Positions 18,100 through 27,482 of a stretch of 64,000 nucleotides of DNA are shown here, piece by piece. Source of the DNA: Streptomyces sp. NRRL WC-3626 (GTDB taxonomy: Bacteria; Actinomycetota; Actinomycetes; Streptomycetales; Streptomycetaceae); NCBI RefSeq assembly GCF_000718785.1, contig NZ_JOCA01000022.1, forward strand, positions 62,001 through 126,000, given 5' to 3'. The position numbers and the translations under genes were made by a program. Each line of letters opens with the position of its first letter. Positions within the stretch are counted from its first letter, which is position 1. The notes under the pieces are model-generated. The model saw only the letters and a program-made list of their open reading frames with translations, did not search any database and was not told where the DNA came from.

Positions 18100-18563
18100 A
18101 CCCTGACGGTACCCGGAGAGCCGGACGAGATGATCCACTGCCTGTGTGATCTCTTCCGCCCGACGGAGCGGGGCAGCGGCTGCTCCGGGAAGACCGTGAC
18201 GCCGCCGGCGCCCGGTCAGGGCGGTACCGCCTCCGGTGGCTCAGCCGTGAGCCCGCCAGTTCGTCGACGGCCGAGAGGACCCGCTGCCGTGGATCGCATC
18301 AGGCTGCGGTCGATGGACTCGGCGACCCGGTTTCCGGACTCCCTGACCACGACGGCTTTCGTCTCCGCTGCCAGCCCGCCCCGCCGCAGGGGGCAGAGCG
18401 GGGTACCGGGACCGGCGGCATGATCACCATCGGACCGTGACGGACGCCTCCGTCCGTTCGGGTGAAGCGAGAGAGCATGAGCGGCCGGTCGCCTCACCCT
18501 GCGGGTTCCGACGCCCCGGTCCGGGGGCGACCCGCCGGAAGCCGGCGGCCCGGACCCGCCGGC
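18100..18563. other. 464-base gap without a supportable gene
   Basis: No open frame has plausible codon use plus a ribosome site. It must hold the promoter of the RNase J gene, but no clear -35/-10 pair was recognised. Confidence 0.4.
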
Positions 18564-21500
18564 TCAGTCAGGACAGATCTCGTCCGGCAGCGGACCCGAC
18601 AGCGCGCTCCGTTCGTCATGGGTCAGACCGCGGCCGAGGACCTCGCAGAGGTGCCGCTTCCAGAGGGCGGGGGCGAGGCGGGTGAGGGTCAGGGCACCCG
18701 CGCCCTCCGCGGGAGCACCGAGGAGCGCTTTGCCGTCCCTGGTGTTGGTGGCGGCGAAGCGCTGGTCGGCACCGAACTTGTAGGTGTCCCGGTACAAGGG
18801 ATCGTCCGCTTTGAGGAAGACGGCGGTACTGCCATAAGCCACGAAGAAGTCGGCACCCACGGGATTTCCGACCGTGAATCCGCCGAGTTCCAGCGGCCCG
18901 AGCGGGCCCACCACTCTTCGTGGCGCCCGCCCCCGCTCAGCGGACCACAGTTCCACGATACGGCCGGTGGTGAGCACGGCCACGTACCGGCTGTCCTCGA
19001 GGAAGCTCGCCGTGAGAAGGTCCTCACCGAAAGCGAGCCGGAGGTCCTTTCGCTCCCGGCCGGTCCGCAGGTCGACGGCGTACAGGTTCGGCTCCCCGGA
19101 TGCGTGAACCGCGATTACTCCCGGGACGCGATGCTCGTCCACGGAATACGCCGGTTCGTCCTGGGAGGTCAGACGGAGGTCCCTCAGGTCGATCGGCGCG
19201 CGCAGACGGCGTCCCTCACTGATGCTCCAGTGCTCGATCCGTGTGCCGGAAAGCGTGACGAGCCGGTCGTCGGGCTGGATTACGAGCGATACGGGCTCCC
19301 GCTGGTCCTTCCCTTTCTGCAAAGGCGGGCGCGCCACCGTGAATGCGGAGACCTTCTTCAGTGAAGGCAGTCGGCGGACCGTCACCCGGTTCTCGTCCGA
19401 GACATCAGCCATGAGCGTCTTCGGCCGGTTCACCATGAGGAGCTGGTCCCTGGCGGGCGGAGTCTCGAACGTACTGGACACCTCGGACAGGACCCGGTTC
19501 TCCCCTTCGGTCTCCACCACGACCAGCCTGCTGCCCTCCTTCCCCGTACGGACCAGCATCGTGCTCCCGTCTCCCAGCAGTTGCGGGGCCCCGTACGCGG
19601 TGTCGCCCTCGGCGGAGACCAGCTTCTGTCCGGTGATCGCGGTCTCTCCCCGGACAGGCACCACCAGGTCGTGGCCGGTGCCGAGCAAGGAAAAGGGCGC
19701 GCCGGCGCGGAAATCGACGACCGGGCCCACGAACTTCCGGGGGCGGGCGTCGCCACTCGTCTCCAGGACCTCCCACTTGGTGTCGTAGCTGCTGCCCCGG
19801 GCGAACCGCTTCCCCGACGCGTCGAGGAGCGTGGTTCCGCAGCCCCAGCCGTCGTTCCAGCGGTAGGTGCGCAGGGTGCGCCCGTCAGCCACGCGTATCG
19901 CCTTGTAGTGGACGCTCAGCGGCGCATCGTCCTCGTTCCGGACCCGGCAGGAGAGCGCCACGGTTCCGTCGGCGGAAACCCAGCTGCCGCCGTCCGACCT
20001 CGTGGACACGGTGTCGGACTCGTCGGTCAGCCGGCGCATCTCTCCGGTCCGGGTGTCGACGGCGATCAACGATCTACTCGCCGACTCCAGCACCAGCGTG
20101 TGGTTGTCGGGACCGAACCACGCGGACGTGGCGATGGAGTACTTCTTCGGCAACGCGTACGCGCGTCCCGTATCCAGGTTCCACACCCGCACGGGAAACC
20201 CCGGCTGATCGAACACCCCGCTGGTCCAGGCGTCGTTCGCCGACTCGACCAGGAGGCGGGCGTCGCGGGAGAAGGCGGTCGTCTTGAATTGACGCAGGGC
20301 ACCGCCGCTGTCGTCCGGACCGGGGCCGGCCGGTTCCGGCGTGTCCAGCGGATGTGCCCGCCCCACCAGTCGTTTCGCCGCAGGGGTGACGTCATGCCAG
20401 ACGATCACTCCATCGTCCTTGCGCACGTAGGAGATGCGCCGTCCGTCGAAGCTCACCCCGGGTGATCTGACGTTGGGGCGAAGCCGGAGACTCTCCTGGC
20501 GCACTGTGCCCTGCGCCGAACGTACGAACAGCAGGGCACGCCCGCCGTCGGTCGTCACCAGCGTCACCCCGCCATCCGTACTCATCGCGGCCTCCTCGAA
20601 CTTTCCCTCCGCCCCCGACAGACTCCACTCCAGGTTCCGGTTCTCGGTGTACCGCCGCAGCAGCGCGTTACGGGCTTCCTGCGTCGGCTCGGTCTCGTAG
20701 GCGGCCACCGCGGCCAGGGCGGCGTGGCCGGGGTTGGTGTCGACCAGGTCGTCCGACTGCACCGCCAGCGCCCGGGAGCGGGCTTCGCCGGCCCGCTGGG
20801 CGCTGACCCGGGACTCCAGGATGTTGAAGGTGAGCAACGTCGCGACGAGCGCCAGCACCAGGGCGCCGGCCGCCCAGCCGGCCCGTTTCCGCCAGCGGAA
20901 CCTCCATCGCCGTCGACGTGCCGCGGCCAGGAACTCCCGGTGGTCCTCGCTCAGTTCGCTTTCACGTCCGTGCAGTCGCTTCGTGAGGGAGTCGAGCTGG
21001 AAGCCCCCCGGCAGGAGGTCCGGACGACGTCCCATTCGCTCCCATCGGTCCAGGTCGTGCTGGACTTCGGCCCGTGCGTTGAGGAAGTCGGCGTCGACGC
21101 GGACCACTTCGGCCAGCTCGGGCCACTGCGTGATCAGTGCCTCGTGCGCCAGCTCGGCACTCTCGGGCCTGCCCTCTCCACCGTGCAGGACGAGCAGCCG
21201 CTGGTCCTTCGCGGCCATGGCCTGGGCCAGACGCCAACGCTTCTCGCCCGCCTCCTCCCGCGTCAGCGCGCGCCTCAGCATGGCCTCCCCGCCGGGAACC
21301 ACACGCACCAGCCCGGCCAGCAGACGCCGTGCCTCCTGTTCCGAGCCGGTCGGCACGCAGCTCTTCCACACCTGTTCGGCGTGCTGGAGCAAGGCGCCCC
21401 TGACCCCTCCGATCTCCTGGTACGTCGCGGCACTCAGCCGTCCGCCGTGTTGTCGCTCCCACAGCTGTTCCAGCACGAACCCCAGGAGGGGAAGGACGCC

Positions 21501-22865
21501 CGGGTCGGTGCCGGCGTCATCCAGGATCCGCAGGTCCAGGCCCGGGTCGTACGTCACCCCGGGCGTCCTTTCGAGAGGGCGTGTGATGACGGTGTGCAGC
21601 TGGTCGCGGGTCATCGGCGACAGGGGCAGGGTCACCCCGGCCGTCAGCACGGGGGCCAGACGGGGGTGTTCCAGCGCGGTGTTGATGACGTCGGCACGCA
21701 GGGTGGCCAGTACCCGCAAGCCGTTGCGGCGGGGCGGGAACAGCAGGCTCAGTGTTTCGGTGAGGTCCGGCTCGGGCAGGCCGAGGAGCGCTTCCGCCTG
21801 GTCGAGGACGACGAGGAGACGTTCCGCGGTACGGCCGGTGGCCCGGTGGAAGGCGTCGATGAGCCCCAACTCCCGCAGCCATGCCTCCACCTGGTCCGCG
21901 TGCTTCACCCGCGCGGGACCGGAACCGCCCGCCGCGCGCTCGAAGAGCTCCGTGGCCAAGGCGGCCCGGGGCAGGCCCACGCCGCTGCAGTCGATGACCA
22001 GGATTTCCCATCCGGACCGGCGTAACCGGGGCACCACGCCGGCCAGCGCGAGGGAGGACTTGCCGCTGCCCGAAGGGCCGCACACCGTGACCACGGGGTG
22101 GTCACCCCTGAGGGCGGCGACCACCCGGTCGATGTCGCCGTCCCGGCCGAAGAACACATGCCTCGAGTCCTCCCCGAACGGCTGGAGACCGAGGAACGGC
22201 TTGGCGGGGAGCAGGATCCGTGCAAGACCGGGTACCTCCCCGGACAGCGCCTCCGTGCGCATCACGAACGCCTGCTGCGCCTCCCGCACCGGCTGCGACG
22301 CGACGACCATGCCCACCGCCACGCCCAGGGCCTCGTCCCAGACCGGACTCCCGCTGAACCCCGGCCTCACATGGACGGCCTGGCCGTCCGCCCGCGAGAG
22401 CTGGACCAGAGAACTCCCCACAGGACCGCGAAAACGCCCCTTCTGCCAGTTGCCGTCGGGCGCGTCGTCGGTGAAGCCGACCGTCCGGGTCTGGTGGTCC
22501 CAGACATCCCTGACGTCGGCCATCGGCAAGGGGCGGGCCCCGGGCAGAGGAACGCGCAGACGCAGCACGGCCACGTCACCGCCCTGGTCCTCCCGGACAG
22601 GCACCCACTGCACGACCTTCGCCGTCCCACTCGGGTGGCCGGCGGCGAACGGCAGGTCGAGTCCGACCACCGCCCCCGCTTCCACGACGGCGTCCCGGGG
22701 CTGTTCCAAGGCGTCGGACACCACATGAGCGCAGGTCAGTACGGTGTCCCCCGCGACGAGGAAGCCCGCGCCCACGATGGCGCCGTCCCTGCCTCTGACC
22801 CGTACGACCGACGACGCCATCGCGGGTTCGCGTGCCTCTCCGACCACCGGTCCCCCTTCGGCCAT
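18564..22865 (-). CDS. Trypsin-like protease / STAND NTPase / beta-propeller protein
   Basis: A 1433-residue modular protein. Residues 15-220 are a trypsin-fold protease with a full triad: His47 (TCAHVV), Asp97 (GGDVAVLRL) and Ser171 (GFSGSP). A linker (FLGLQPFGEDSRHVFFGRD) leads to an nSTAND1-type NTPase: Walker A GPSGSGKSS (263-271), Walker B LLVVLDQAE (350-358) and the family motif ELAHEALITQWPEL (571-584). One transmembrane helix lies at about 663-683. Residues 700-1433 are irregular beta-propeller repeats. It follows the Trypco1 gene by seven bases. STAND proteins with protease effectors and Trypco partners are predicted biological-conflict systems: ligand sensed by the propeller, NTP-driven assembly, protease activation. 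Leu281 is a TTA codon (22025-22023). The propeller may face outside. Confidence 0.9.
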   Translation of the reverse strand: MAEGGPVVGEAREPAMASSVVRVRGRDGAIVGAGFLVAGDTVLTCAHVVSDALEQPRDAVVEAGAVVGLDLPFAAGHPSGTAKVVQWVPVREDQGGDVAVLRLRVPLPGARPLPMADVRDVWDHQTRTVGFTDDAPDGNWQKGRFRGPVGSSLVQLSRADGQAVHVRPGFSGSPVWDEALGVAVGMVVASQPVREAQQAFVMRTEALSGEVPGLARILLPAKPFLGLQPFGEDSRHVFFGRDGDIDRVVAALRGDHPVVTVCGPSGSGKSSLALAGVVPRLRRSGWEILVIDCSGVGLPRAALATELFERAAGGSGPARVKHADQVEAWLRELGLIDAFHRATGRTAERLLVVLDQAEALLGLPEPDLTETLSLLFPPRRNGLRVLATLRADVINTALEHPRLAPVLTAGVTLPLSPMTRDQLHTVITRPLERTPGVTYDPGLDLRILDDAGTDPGVLPLLGFVLEQLWERQHGGRLSAATYQEIGGVRGALLQHAEQVWKSCVPTGSEQEARRLLAGLVRVVPGGEAMLRRALTREEAGEKRWRLAQAMAAKDQRLLVLHGGEGRPESAELAHEALITQWPELAEVVRVDADFLNARAEVQHDLDRWERMGRRPDLLPGGFQLDSLTKRLHGRESELSEDHREFLAAARRRRWRFRWRKRAGWAAGALVLALVATLLTFNILESRVSAQRAGEARSRALAVQSDDLVDTNPGHAALAAVAAYETEPTQEARNALLRRYTENRNLEWSLSGAEGKFEEAAMSTDGGVTLVTTDGGRALLFVRSAQGTVRQESLRLRPNVRSPGVSFDGRRISYVRKDDGVIVWHDVTPAAKRLVGRAHPLDTPEPAGPGPDDSGGALRQFKTTAFSRDARLLVESANDAWTSGVFDQPGFPVRVWNLDTGRAYALPKKYSIATSAWFGPDNHTLVLESASRSLIAVDTRTGEMRRLTDESDTVSTRSDGGSWVSADGTVALSCRVRNEDDAPLSVHYKAIRVADGRTLRTYRWNDGWGCGTTLLDASGKRFARGSSYDTKWEVLETSGDARPRKFVGPVVDFRAGAPFSLLGTGHDLVVPVRGETAITGQKLVSAEGDTAYGAPQLLGDGSTMLVRTGKEGSRLVVVETEGENRVLSEVSSTFETPPARDQLLMVNRPKTLMADVSDENRVTVRRLPSLKKVSAFTVARPPLQKGKDQREPVSLVIQPDDRLVTLSGTRIEHWSISEGRRLRAPIDLRDLRLTSQDEPAYSVDEHRVPGVIAVHASGEPNLYAVDLRTGRERKDLRLAFGEDLLTASFLEDSRYVAVLTTGRIVELWSAERGRAPRRVVGPLGPLELGGFTVGNPVGADFFVAYGSTAVFLKADDPLYRDTYKFGADQRFAATNTRDGKALLGAPAEGAGALTLTRLAPALWKRHLCEVLGRGLTHDERSALSGPLPDEICPD

Positions 22866-22872
22866 GACTGTC

Positions 22873-23244
22873 TCAGCCTGCCGGCGTCCGCGACGCGTCC
22901 GCTTCGTCGTTGTGCCAGGTGAGGGTGACCGCGAAGTTCGCGGTGGCCGACGATCCGGCGATGAGGATCTTCGCGTCGGCCGACAGCGACATGCCGAACT
23001 CGATCGTGGCCTCGTCAGGCTGCCGCGCCATGTCCCGGCAGCGCCCGACGAACGCGTCCGCCACCGGCCGGACCACTTCCAGCATCCGCTCCAGGGACTC
23101 GTCGGCACGAGCCGCCGTCCGGCTGCCCCGGCCGACCCGGACCACGGACTCGTCGGTCTCGTCGACCTGTACCCGTACGACGCCTCCCCCTTCGCCCAAG
23201 GGCACTTCGACCACGTGGAAGGGACGGCGTTCGTTCAGGGCCAT
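22873..23244 (-). CDS. Trypco1 (CU044_2847-family) protein, partner of the trypsin-STAND
   Basis: The 123-residue protein has a beta-rich N-terminal half (FHVVEVPLGEGGGVVRVQVD) and the conserved C-terminal block IEFGMSLSADAKILIAGSSA followed by TANFAVTLTW, the hallmark of trypsin-co-occurring domain 1. The family is named for its genomic association with trypsin-like proteases in conflict systems, and the adjacent gene is exactly that. ATG 23244 has GAGGAA about seven bases upstream. Its stop is seven bases from the large gene's start, so the two form an operon. It may be the protease substrate, an inhibitor or an adaptor; which is unknown. Confidence 0.88.
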   Translation of the reverse strand: MALNERRPFHVVEVPLGEGGGVVRVQVDETDESVVRVGRGSRTAARADESLERMLEVVRPVADAFVGRCRDMARQPDEATIEFGMSLSADAKILIAGSSATANFAVTLTWHNDEADASRTPAG

Positions 23245-23595
23245 GGGGGTTCCTCGTCTCAGGTCCGGTGCATGGGGTACGGGCAAGCGTATTCATCCCT
23301 GTCCGGACGGGAGGCGCAATCTCCTTTTCGGGCGAAGAGCACCCCGTCCTTTGAGGACCGGCTCAACGCCGACGCCCAAGCCGATGGCCTCCTCCGCACC
23401 TTCGTACAACCGCACGCGGCTACGGAAGCATCCGCGCCGGGGCTGCCCGAGCCCGCTGAAGATGCGGCAGTGAGCGGGGTCGGCAGCCTCGGTGGTGCCC
23501 ACCGCGGTCTCCGGAACTGCGGTGCCGGCCCTCGGTGTCACCGCTGACGGGCTCCGGTGCGCGGTGGCCGCAAGCGCACCGTGACCGGGTGGCGC
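23245..23595. other. 351-base gap upstream of the Trypco1/STAND operon
   Basis: No gene is supportable. It should contain the promoter of the Trypco1-STAND operon and the 3' end of the DUF6223 transcript, which reads the same way. No clear promoter hexamers or hairpin were identified. Confidence 0.4.
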
Positions 23596-23970
23596 TCAGC
23601 CGGTCGTCCGATCGGCGGGCCGGCCGGCGCGGCGGCAGCGGGTCAGAGCCCGGCGGCCGAGGAGTACGGCGCCCAGCCCCAGCGGGACAGCCACAAGGGC
23701 GCCGACGAGTCCGTTGCCGGTGCCGGGCCCACCGCTGGCGGTGGCCAGGTGCAGCACCGCGAGAACCGTGCCGACCGCTCCCACCGCGATCGCCGCCACC
23801 CCGCCGGTGCGCGCGTTGCCAGTGCTGATCCCGTGGCCGACGCGGGCCAGGGCAAGCCAGCCGATGGCCAGTCCGAACGCCCCTACTGCGAGGGCCAGGT
23901 TGGCCCCTGTCCGCCCGTCGCCGATGATCCCGCCCTCGGCGGCCGTCATCAGTGCTGCTGAAGCGCTCAT
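23596..23970 (-). CDS. DUF6223-family small membrane protein
   Basis: A 124-residue protein with three hydrophobic segments separated by Gly-rich turns, including the family-like repeats ALARVGHGISTGNARTGG and ASGGPGTGNGLVGALVA, and a basic C-terminus. ATG 23970 has a strong GGAGGAGAG Shine-Dalgarno. DUF6223 proteins are actinobacterial, membrane-embedded and of unknown function. It is divergent from the two-component pair at 24206-25992, with two inverted repeats between, so that response regulator is a plausible controller of this gene. Confidence 0.85.
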   Translation of the reverse strand: MSASAALMTAAEGGIIGDGRTGANLALAVGAFGLAIGWLALARVGHGISTGNARTGGVAAIAVGAVGTVLAVLHLATASGGPGTGNGLVGALVAVPLGLGAVLLGRRALTRCRRAGRPADRTTG

Positions 23971-24080
23971 GCCGCTCTCCTCCTTCTTCCTTCGTCGCCA
24001 CTTCCGGAGTTCGATGTCCCTGGAGAGCATGCGCGCCGGCCTTCCTGCCGGTCGTCCGGCAGATGCGGGCACTTCCCACT

Positions 24081-24116
24081 GCCGCCGCCGCGGCAGCCGG
24101 ATACCGCGGCGGCGGC
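24081..24116. repeat. 13-bp perfect inverted repeat upstream of kinase gene
   Basis: GCCGCCGCCGCGG (24081-24093) and CCGCGGCGGCGGC (24104-24116) form a perfect 13-bp inverted repeat with a 10-base spacer. It lies in the divergent promoter region and may be an operator or an attenuating hairpin. Confidence 0.6.
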
Positions 24117-24127
24117 ACGCGACGGCC

Positions 24128-24149
24128 GGCTACCGCACGCGCGGTAGCC
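24128..24149. promoter_or_regulatory. Candidate response-regulator site in divergent promoter region
   Basis: GGCTACCGC (24128-24136), spacer ACGC, GCGGTAGCC (24141-24149): a perfect 9-bp inverted repeat of operator size between the DUF6223 gene and the histidine-kinase gene. NarL-type regulators often bind such dyads near their own genes. Confidence 0.5.
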
Positions 24150-24205
24150 AACTGCTCGTCCACGAGCCGGACTCGCCCGCAACCGCATCCGGCTACGGTG
24201 CACCC

Positions 24206-25333
24206 ATGGACAAAGGACGGTTCGCTGTCCCGGCCGCGGTCACCGACTGCGCAACCGCCCTGGGCGTGACTGCACTGCTGCTGAGCACCGGGCTGTCCGG
24301 GCCACACCCGTCCGGGGAACGCGAGTTGCTCGGCTCCGCGCTGCTGGCGGCCGGCGGGCTGGCACTGGCCGCACGCAGCCGGGCGCCGCTCGTGGTCCTC
24401 GTCGTCACCGGGCTGTGCGCGGTGGGATACCTGGGGACCGGGTTCGAGGCCCTCGCCGTCTCCTACCTGGTCGCGGTCTACGGCACGGTACGCGCCGGGC
24501 ACCGCGCCGCCACGCTGGCTGTCTCCGTGGGTCTGCTGGCCATGCTCCACCTGACGGCCCTGGTCCTTCATGACGGAGCCCCGCGCGAAGTCGTGGCGCA
24601 GGCCCGGAGCACCCTCGAGCTCGCCTGGCTGATCGCCGCCTTCGCCGCCGGAGAGGCGGTACGGCAGGCCGAACGGCGGGCGGACGAAGCCGAGCGTACC
24701 CGCGAGGAGACCGCGCGCCGCCGGGCGGACGAGGAACGGCTGCGCATCGCGCGGGAGCTGCACGACTCGCTCACCCACCAGATCTCGGTCATCAAGGTGC
24801 AGTCCGAGGTTGCCGTCCACGTGGCCAGACGCCGCGGCGAGCAGGTGCCGGAGGCCCTGCTCGCGATCCAGGAAGCCGGCCGGGAGGCAAGTCGGGAACT
24901 GCGCGCGACCCTCGAGGCGCTGCGCGACGACGACACCACCCCGCCGCACGGACTCCACCACATCCCCGACCTGGTGGAACGGTTACAGGGGACCGGACTG
25001 GCTACGACGCTGACGATCGAAGGACATCCGCACGCCGTACCGGCGGCGGTGAGTCGCACCGCTTACCGGATCGTTCAGGAGTCGCTCACCAACGTCACCC
25101 GGCACGCCGCCGCCACCACGGCCTCAGTGCTCATCGACTACCGGCCAAACGCCCTCGCCATCCGCGTCGACGACAACGGGAAGGCCACCTTTCACCCCGC
25201 GCCGACGCCCGGACTCGGCCTGCTCGGCATGCGCGAACGCGTCACGGCCCTGGGCGGCCGCCTGCGCACCGAGCCGCGCAGCGCGGGCGGCTTCACCGTC
25301 CAGGCCGAACTCCCCACGAACGGAGCCCCGTGA
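24206..25333 (+). CDS. NarL-type sensor histidine kinase
   Basis: The 375-residue kinase has five or six N-terminal membrane helices (to about residue 150) with almost no extracytoplasmic domain, a coiled-coil linker, an HPK7-type dimerisation motif RLRIARELHDSLTHQIS with phospho-His186, and an ATPase domain (N-box ESLTNVTRHA, G-box VDDNGK, TPGLGLLGMRERV). Such kinases usually sense within the membrane. ATG 24206 is chosen from the conserved frame; no clear Shine-Dalgarno is present. Leu260 is a TTA codon (24983-24985), so full translation should need bldA tRNA. The regulator gene overlaps its stop. Confidence 0.92.
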   Translation: MDKGRFAVPAAVTDCATALGVTALLLSTGLSGPHPSGERELLGSALLAAGGLALAARSRAPLVVLVVTGLCAVGYLGTGFEALAVSYLVAVYGTVRAGHRAATLAVSVGLLAMLHLTALVLHDGAPREVVAQARSTLELAWLIAAFAAGEAVRQAERRADEAERTREETARRRADEERLRIARELHDSLTHQISVIKVQSEVAVHVARRRGEQVPEALLAIQEAGREASRELRATLEALRDDDTTPPHGLHHIPDLVERLQGTGLATTLTIEGHPHAVPAAVSRTAYRIVQESLTNVTRHAAATTASVLIDYRPNALAIRVDDNGKATFHPAPTPGLGLLGMRERVTALGGRLRTEPRSAGGFTVQAELPTNGAP

Positions 25334-25992
25334 TCCGGGTCCTGCTGGTCGATGACCAGCCGCTCATCCGCAGCGGCTTCCGCGCGCTGCTCGACCTCGA
25401 GGACGACATCGAGGTGGTGGCCGAGGCCGCCGACGGCCAAGAGGGCCTCGCACTCCTCAAGGAGCGGCTGCCCGACGTCGCTCTCATCGACATCCAGATG
25501 CCCGTCATGGACGGCATCGAAGCGACCCGGCGCATCGCCGCGGACCCGGCCCTGGCCGGCGTGCACGTCGTCATGCTGACCAACTACGGCCTGGACGAGT
25601 ACGTCTTCGACGCGCTGCGTGCCGGCGCCGCCGGCTTCCTGGTCAAGGACATCCTGCCGGAGGACTTCCTGCACGCCGTACGCGTCGCCGCCCGCGGTGA
25701 CGCCCTGCTCGCCCCCGCCATCACCCGCAAGCTCATCGACCGGTACGTCACCCAGCCGCCGCCCGCCCGCATCGGCAGCGGGCTGGAGGAACTGACCGGC
25801 CGCGAACGCGAGGCGGTCGCCCTGGCCGCACACGGTCTGTCCAACGACGAGATCGCCGACCGCCTGGTCATCAGCCCGGCGACCGCCAAAACCCACATCA
25901 ACCGGGCCATGACCAAGCTCCACGCCCGCGACCGCGCCCAGCTCGTGGTCCTCGCCTACGAATCCGGTCTGGTGACTCCGCGCAGCTCCTGA
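25330..25992 (+). CDS. NarL/LuxR-type response regulator
   Basis: The 220-residue protein has a receiver domain (VDDQ acidic pair, phospho-acceptor Asp in ALIDIQMPVMDG, conserved Lys in VKDI) and a C-terminal LuxR-type HTH (LTGREREAVALAAHGLSNDE, then TAKTHINRAMTKL). GTG 25330 overlaps the kinase stop as GTGA. With the kinase it forms a cognate pair. Its targets are not known; the divergent DUF6223 gene and the two inverted repeats between are the obvious candidates. Confidence 0.94.
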   Translation: MIRVLLVDDQPLIRSGFRALLDLEDDIEVVAEAADGQEGLALLKERLPDVALIDIQMPVMDGIEATRRIAADPALAGVHVVMLTNYGLDEYVFDALRAGAAGFLVKDILPEDFLHAVRVAARGDALLAPAITRKLIDRYVTQPPPARIGSGLEELTGREREAVALAAHGLSNDEIADRLVISPATAKTHINRAMTKLHARDRAQLVVLAYESGLVTPRSS

Positions 25993-26047
25993 CTCCCGCA
26001 CACCGCCTGCTTCCCGGCCTCGGTCGCCCCGGTGCACGCGGCGGGTA

Positions 26048-26068
26048 GGCGTTGCCCCTGCAAGCGCC
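26048..26068. terminator. Imperfect hairpin between convergent genes
   Basis: GGCGTTGC (26048-26055), loop CCCT, GCAAGCGCC: an 8-bp stem with one bulged base between the regulator and methyltransferase genes, which converge here. Confidence 0.4.
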
Positions 26069-26087
26069 GCGCTCACTGATCCGCAGG

Positions 26088-27416
26088 TCAGGACGCCTTG
26101 CTCGCCGGCTCAAGAATCGCCACGCACTCCACGTGGTGCGTCATCGGGAACAGGTCGAACACCCGGAGCGTCCGCACCCGGTAGCCGCCGTCGCGGAAGT
26201 AGGCCAGGTCCCGGGCCAGGGCCGCCGGGTCGCAGGCGACGTAGGCGATACGGCGGGCGGAGAGGGACGTCAGCTGCCCCACCGTCTTGCGGCCGGCGCC
26301 CGCCCGGGGCGGGTCGAGGACGATGAGGTCGACCTCGTCGATGCCCGTACGGGGCAGGACCGTCTCGACCTTGCCCTGTTCGACGCGCACGCGCGGGAAG
26401 TCCGCGAGGTTGTGGCGGGCGTCCTCCACCGCGCGCTTGCCGGACTCGATGCCGAGGACCGCGCCCGCCTCGCCGACCCGGTCGGCGAGGGCGCCCGCGA
26501 AGAGGCCGACGCCGCAGTACAGGTCGAGGGCCATGTCGCCCTTGCGGGGCAGCAGGCCCTGCATGACGGCGGTGACGAGGGTGTCGGCGGCCTTCGGGTG
26601 GACCTGCCAGAAGCCGCCGCCGGCGACGCGGTGGGTGCGGCCGTCGGCGCGTTCGCGGACGAAGGGGCGGCCGTGGACGCGGTGGAGCTGCCCGTTGCGT
26701 TCGTCGACGCGCATGACCGAGACGGGACGGTCGAGCTCGACCAGGGGGAGGCGGGCGCCGGGCTTCGGGGTGAGGACGACCTGGCGGTCCTGGGAGCCGG
26801 TCGCGGCGATGGCCTCGACCGAGTCCATGCCGGTCCAGTCCCGCTTCTCGACGCCCAGCTCGCTGACCCCCTCCGCGGCGATCATGCAGTGGTCGATCGG
26901 CTCGACCTCGTGCGAGCGGTGCCGGCGCAGTCCCGCGCGGCCGTCGGCGGTGACGGCGTACTGCACGCGTGTGCGCCACGCCGGGACCTGCCCGGCGGGG
27001 ACCTTGTCGCCCTCGGCCGGCATGACCGTGCCGTCCCAGCCGGCCTCCTCCGGGGTGAGTCCGGCGAGGCGCTGGAGCTGCTCGGTGACGACCTCGCCCT
27101 TCAGCCGGCGCTGGGCGCCCGGCTTGGCGTGCTGCCAGTCGCAGCCGCCGCAGCGGCCGGGGCCGGCGTACGGGCAGGGGGCGTCGATGCGGTCCTTGGA
27201 GGCGTCCAGCACCCGCACGGCGTCCGCGCGCAGGAAGCGGGCCCCCTCCTCGCCCTCCGTGACCTGCGCGACGACGCGTTCGCCGGGCAGCGCGTGCCGG
27301 ACGAAGAGGACCTGCCCCTCGGAGGTACGGGCGATGCAGTGGCCGCCGTGGGCGACGGGGCCGATCTCGACCTCGTACTCCTCCCCCACCAGTGATTTCC
27401 TCGGTTCTGCCTGCAT
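26088..27416 (-). CDS. Class I SAM-dependent RNA m5U methyltransferase (TrmA/RlmD-like)
   Basis: The 442-residue protein has an N-terminal TRAM domain (residues 10-65), a 4Fe-4S cysteine cluster motif CPYAGPGRCGGCDWQH, the SAM-binding motif LDLYCGVGLFAG, the catalytic region VLDPPRAGAG and the family motif ACDPAALARDL. These enzymes methylate uridine C5 in tRNA or 23S rRNA. ATG 27416 (MQAEPRKSLVG) starts the conserved sequence; the upstream in-frame ATG adds 18 non-conserved residues. It lies 66 bases downstream of the APC permease gene, on the same strand. Which uridine is modified cannot be told from sequence. Confidence 0.92.
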   Translation of the reverse strand: MQAEPRKSLVGEEYEVEIGPVAHGGHCIARTSEGQVLFVRHALPGERVVAQVTEGEEGARFLRADAVRVLDASKDRIDAPCPYAGPGRCGGCDWQHAKPGAQRRLKGEVVTEQLQRLAGLTPEEAGWDGTVMPAEGDKVPAGQVPAWRTRVQYAVTADGRAGLRRHRSHEVEPIDHCMIAAEGVSELGVEKRDWTGMDSVEAIAATGSQDRQVVLTPKPGARLPLVELDRPVSVMRVDERNGQLHRVHGRPFVRERADGRTHRVAGGGFWQVHPKAADTLVTAVMQGLLPRKGDMALDLYCGVGLFAGALADRVGEAGAVLGIESGKRAVEDARHNLADFPRVRVEQGKVETVLPRTGIDEVDLIVLDPPRAGAGRKTVGQLTSLSARRIAYVACDPAALARDLAYFRDGGYRVRTLRVFDLFPMTHHVECVAILEPASKAS

Positions 27417-27482
27417 GGCGGGGTGACTCCACAACATCGAGAGCGGAAAGGCCCGTAAGGACCTGGACAACAGCCCACCAGT

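Noticed and set aside
18216..18497. A 93-codon minus-strand frame in the RNase J/STAND gap
   Set aside because: No ribosome site, no recognised domain and poor composition; a degraded gene cannot be excluded.
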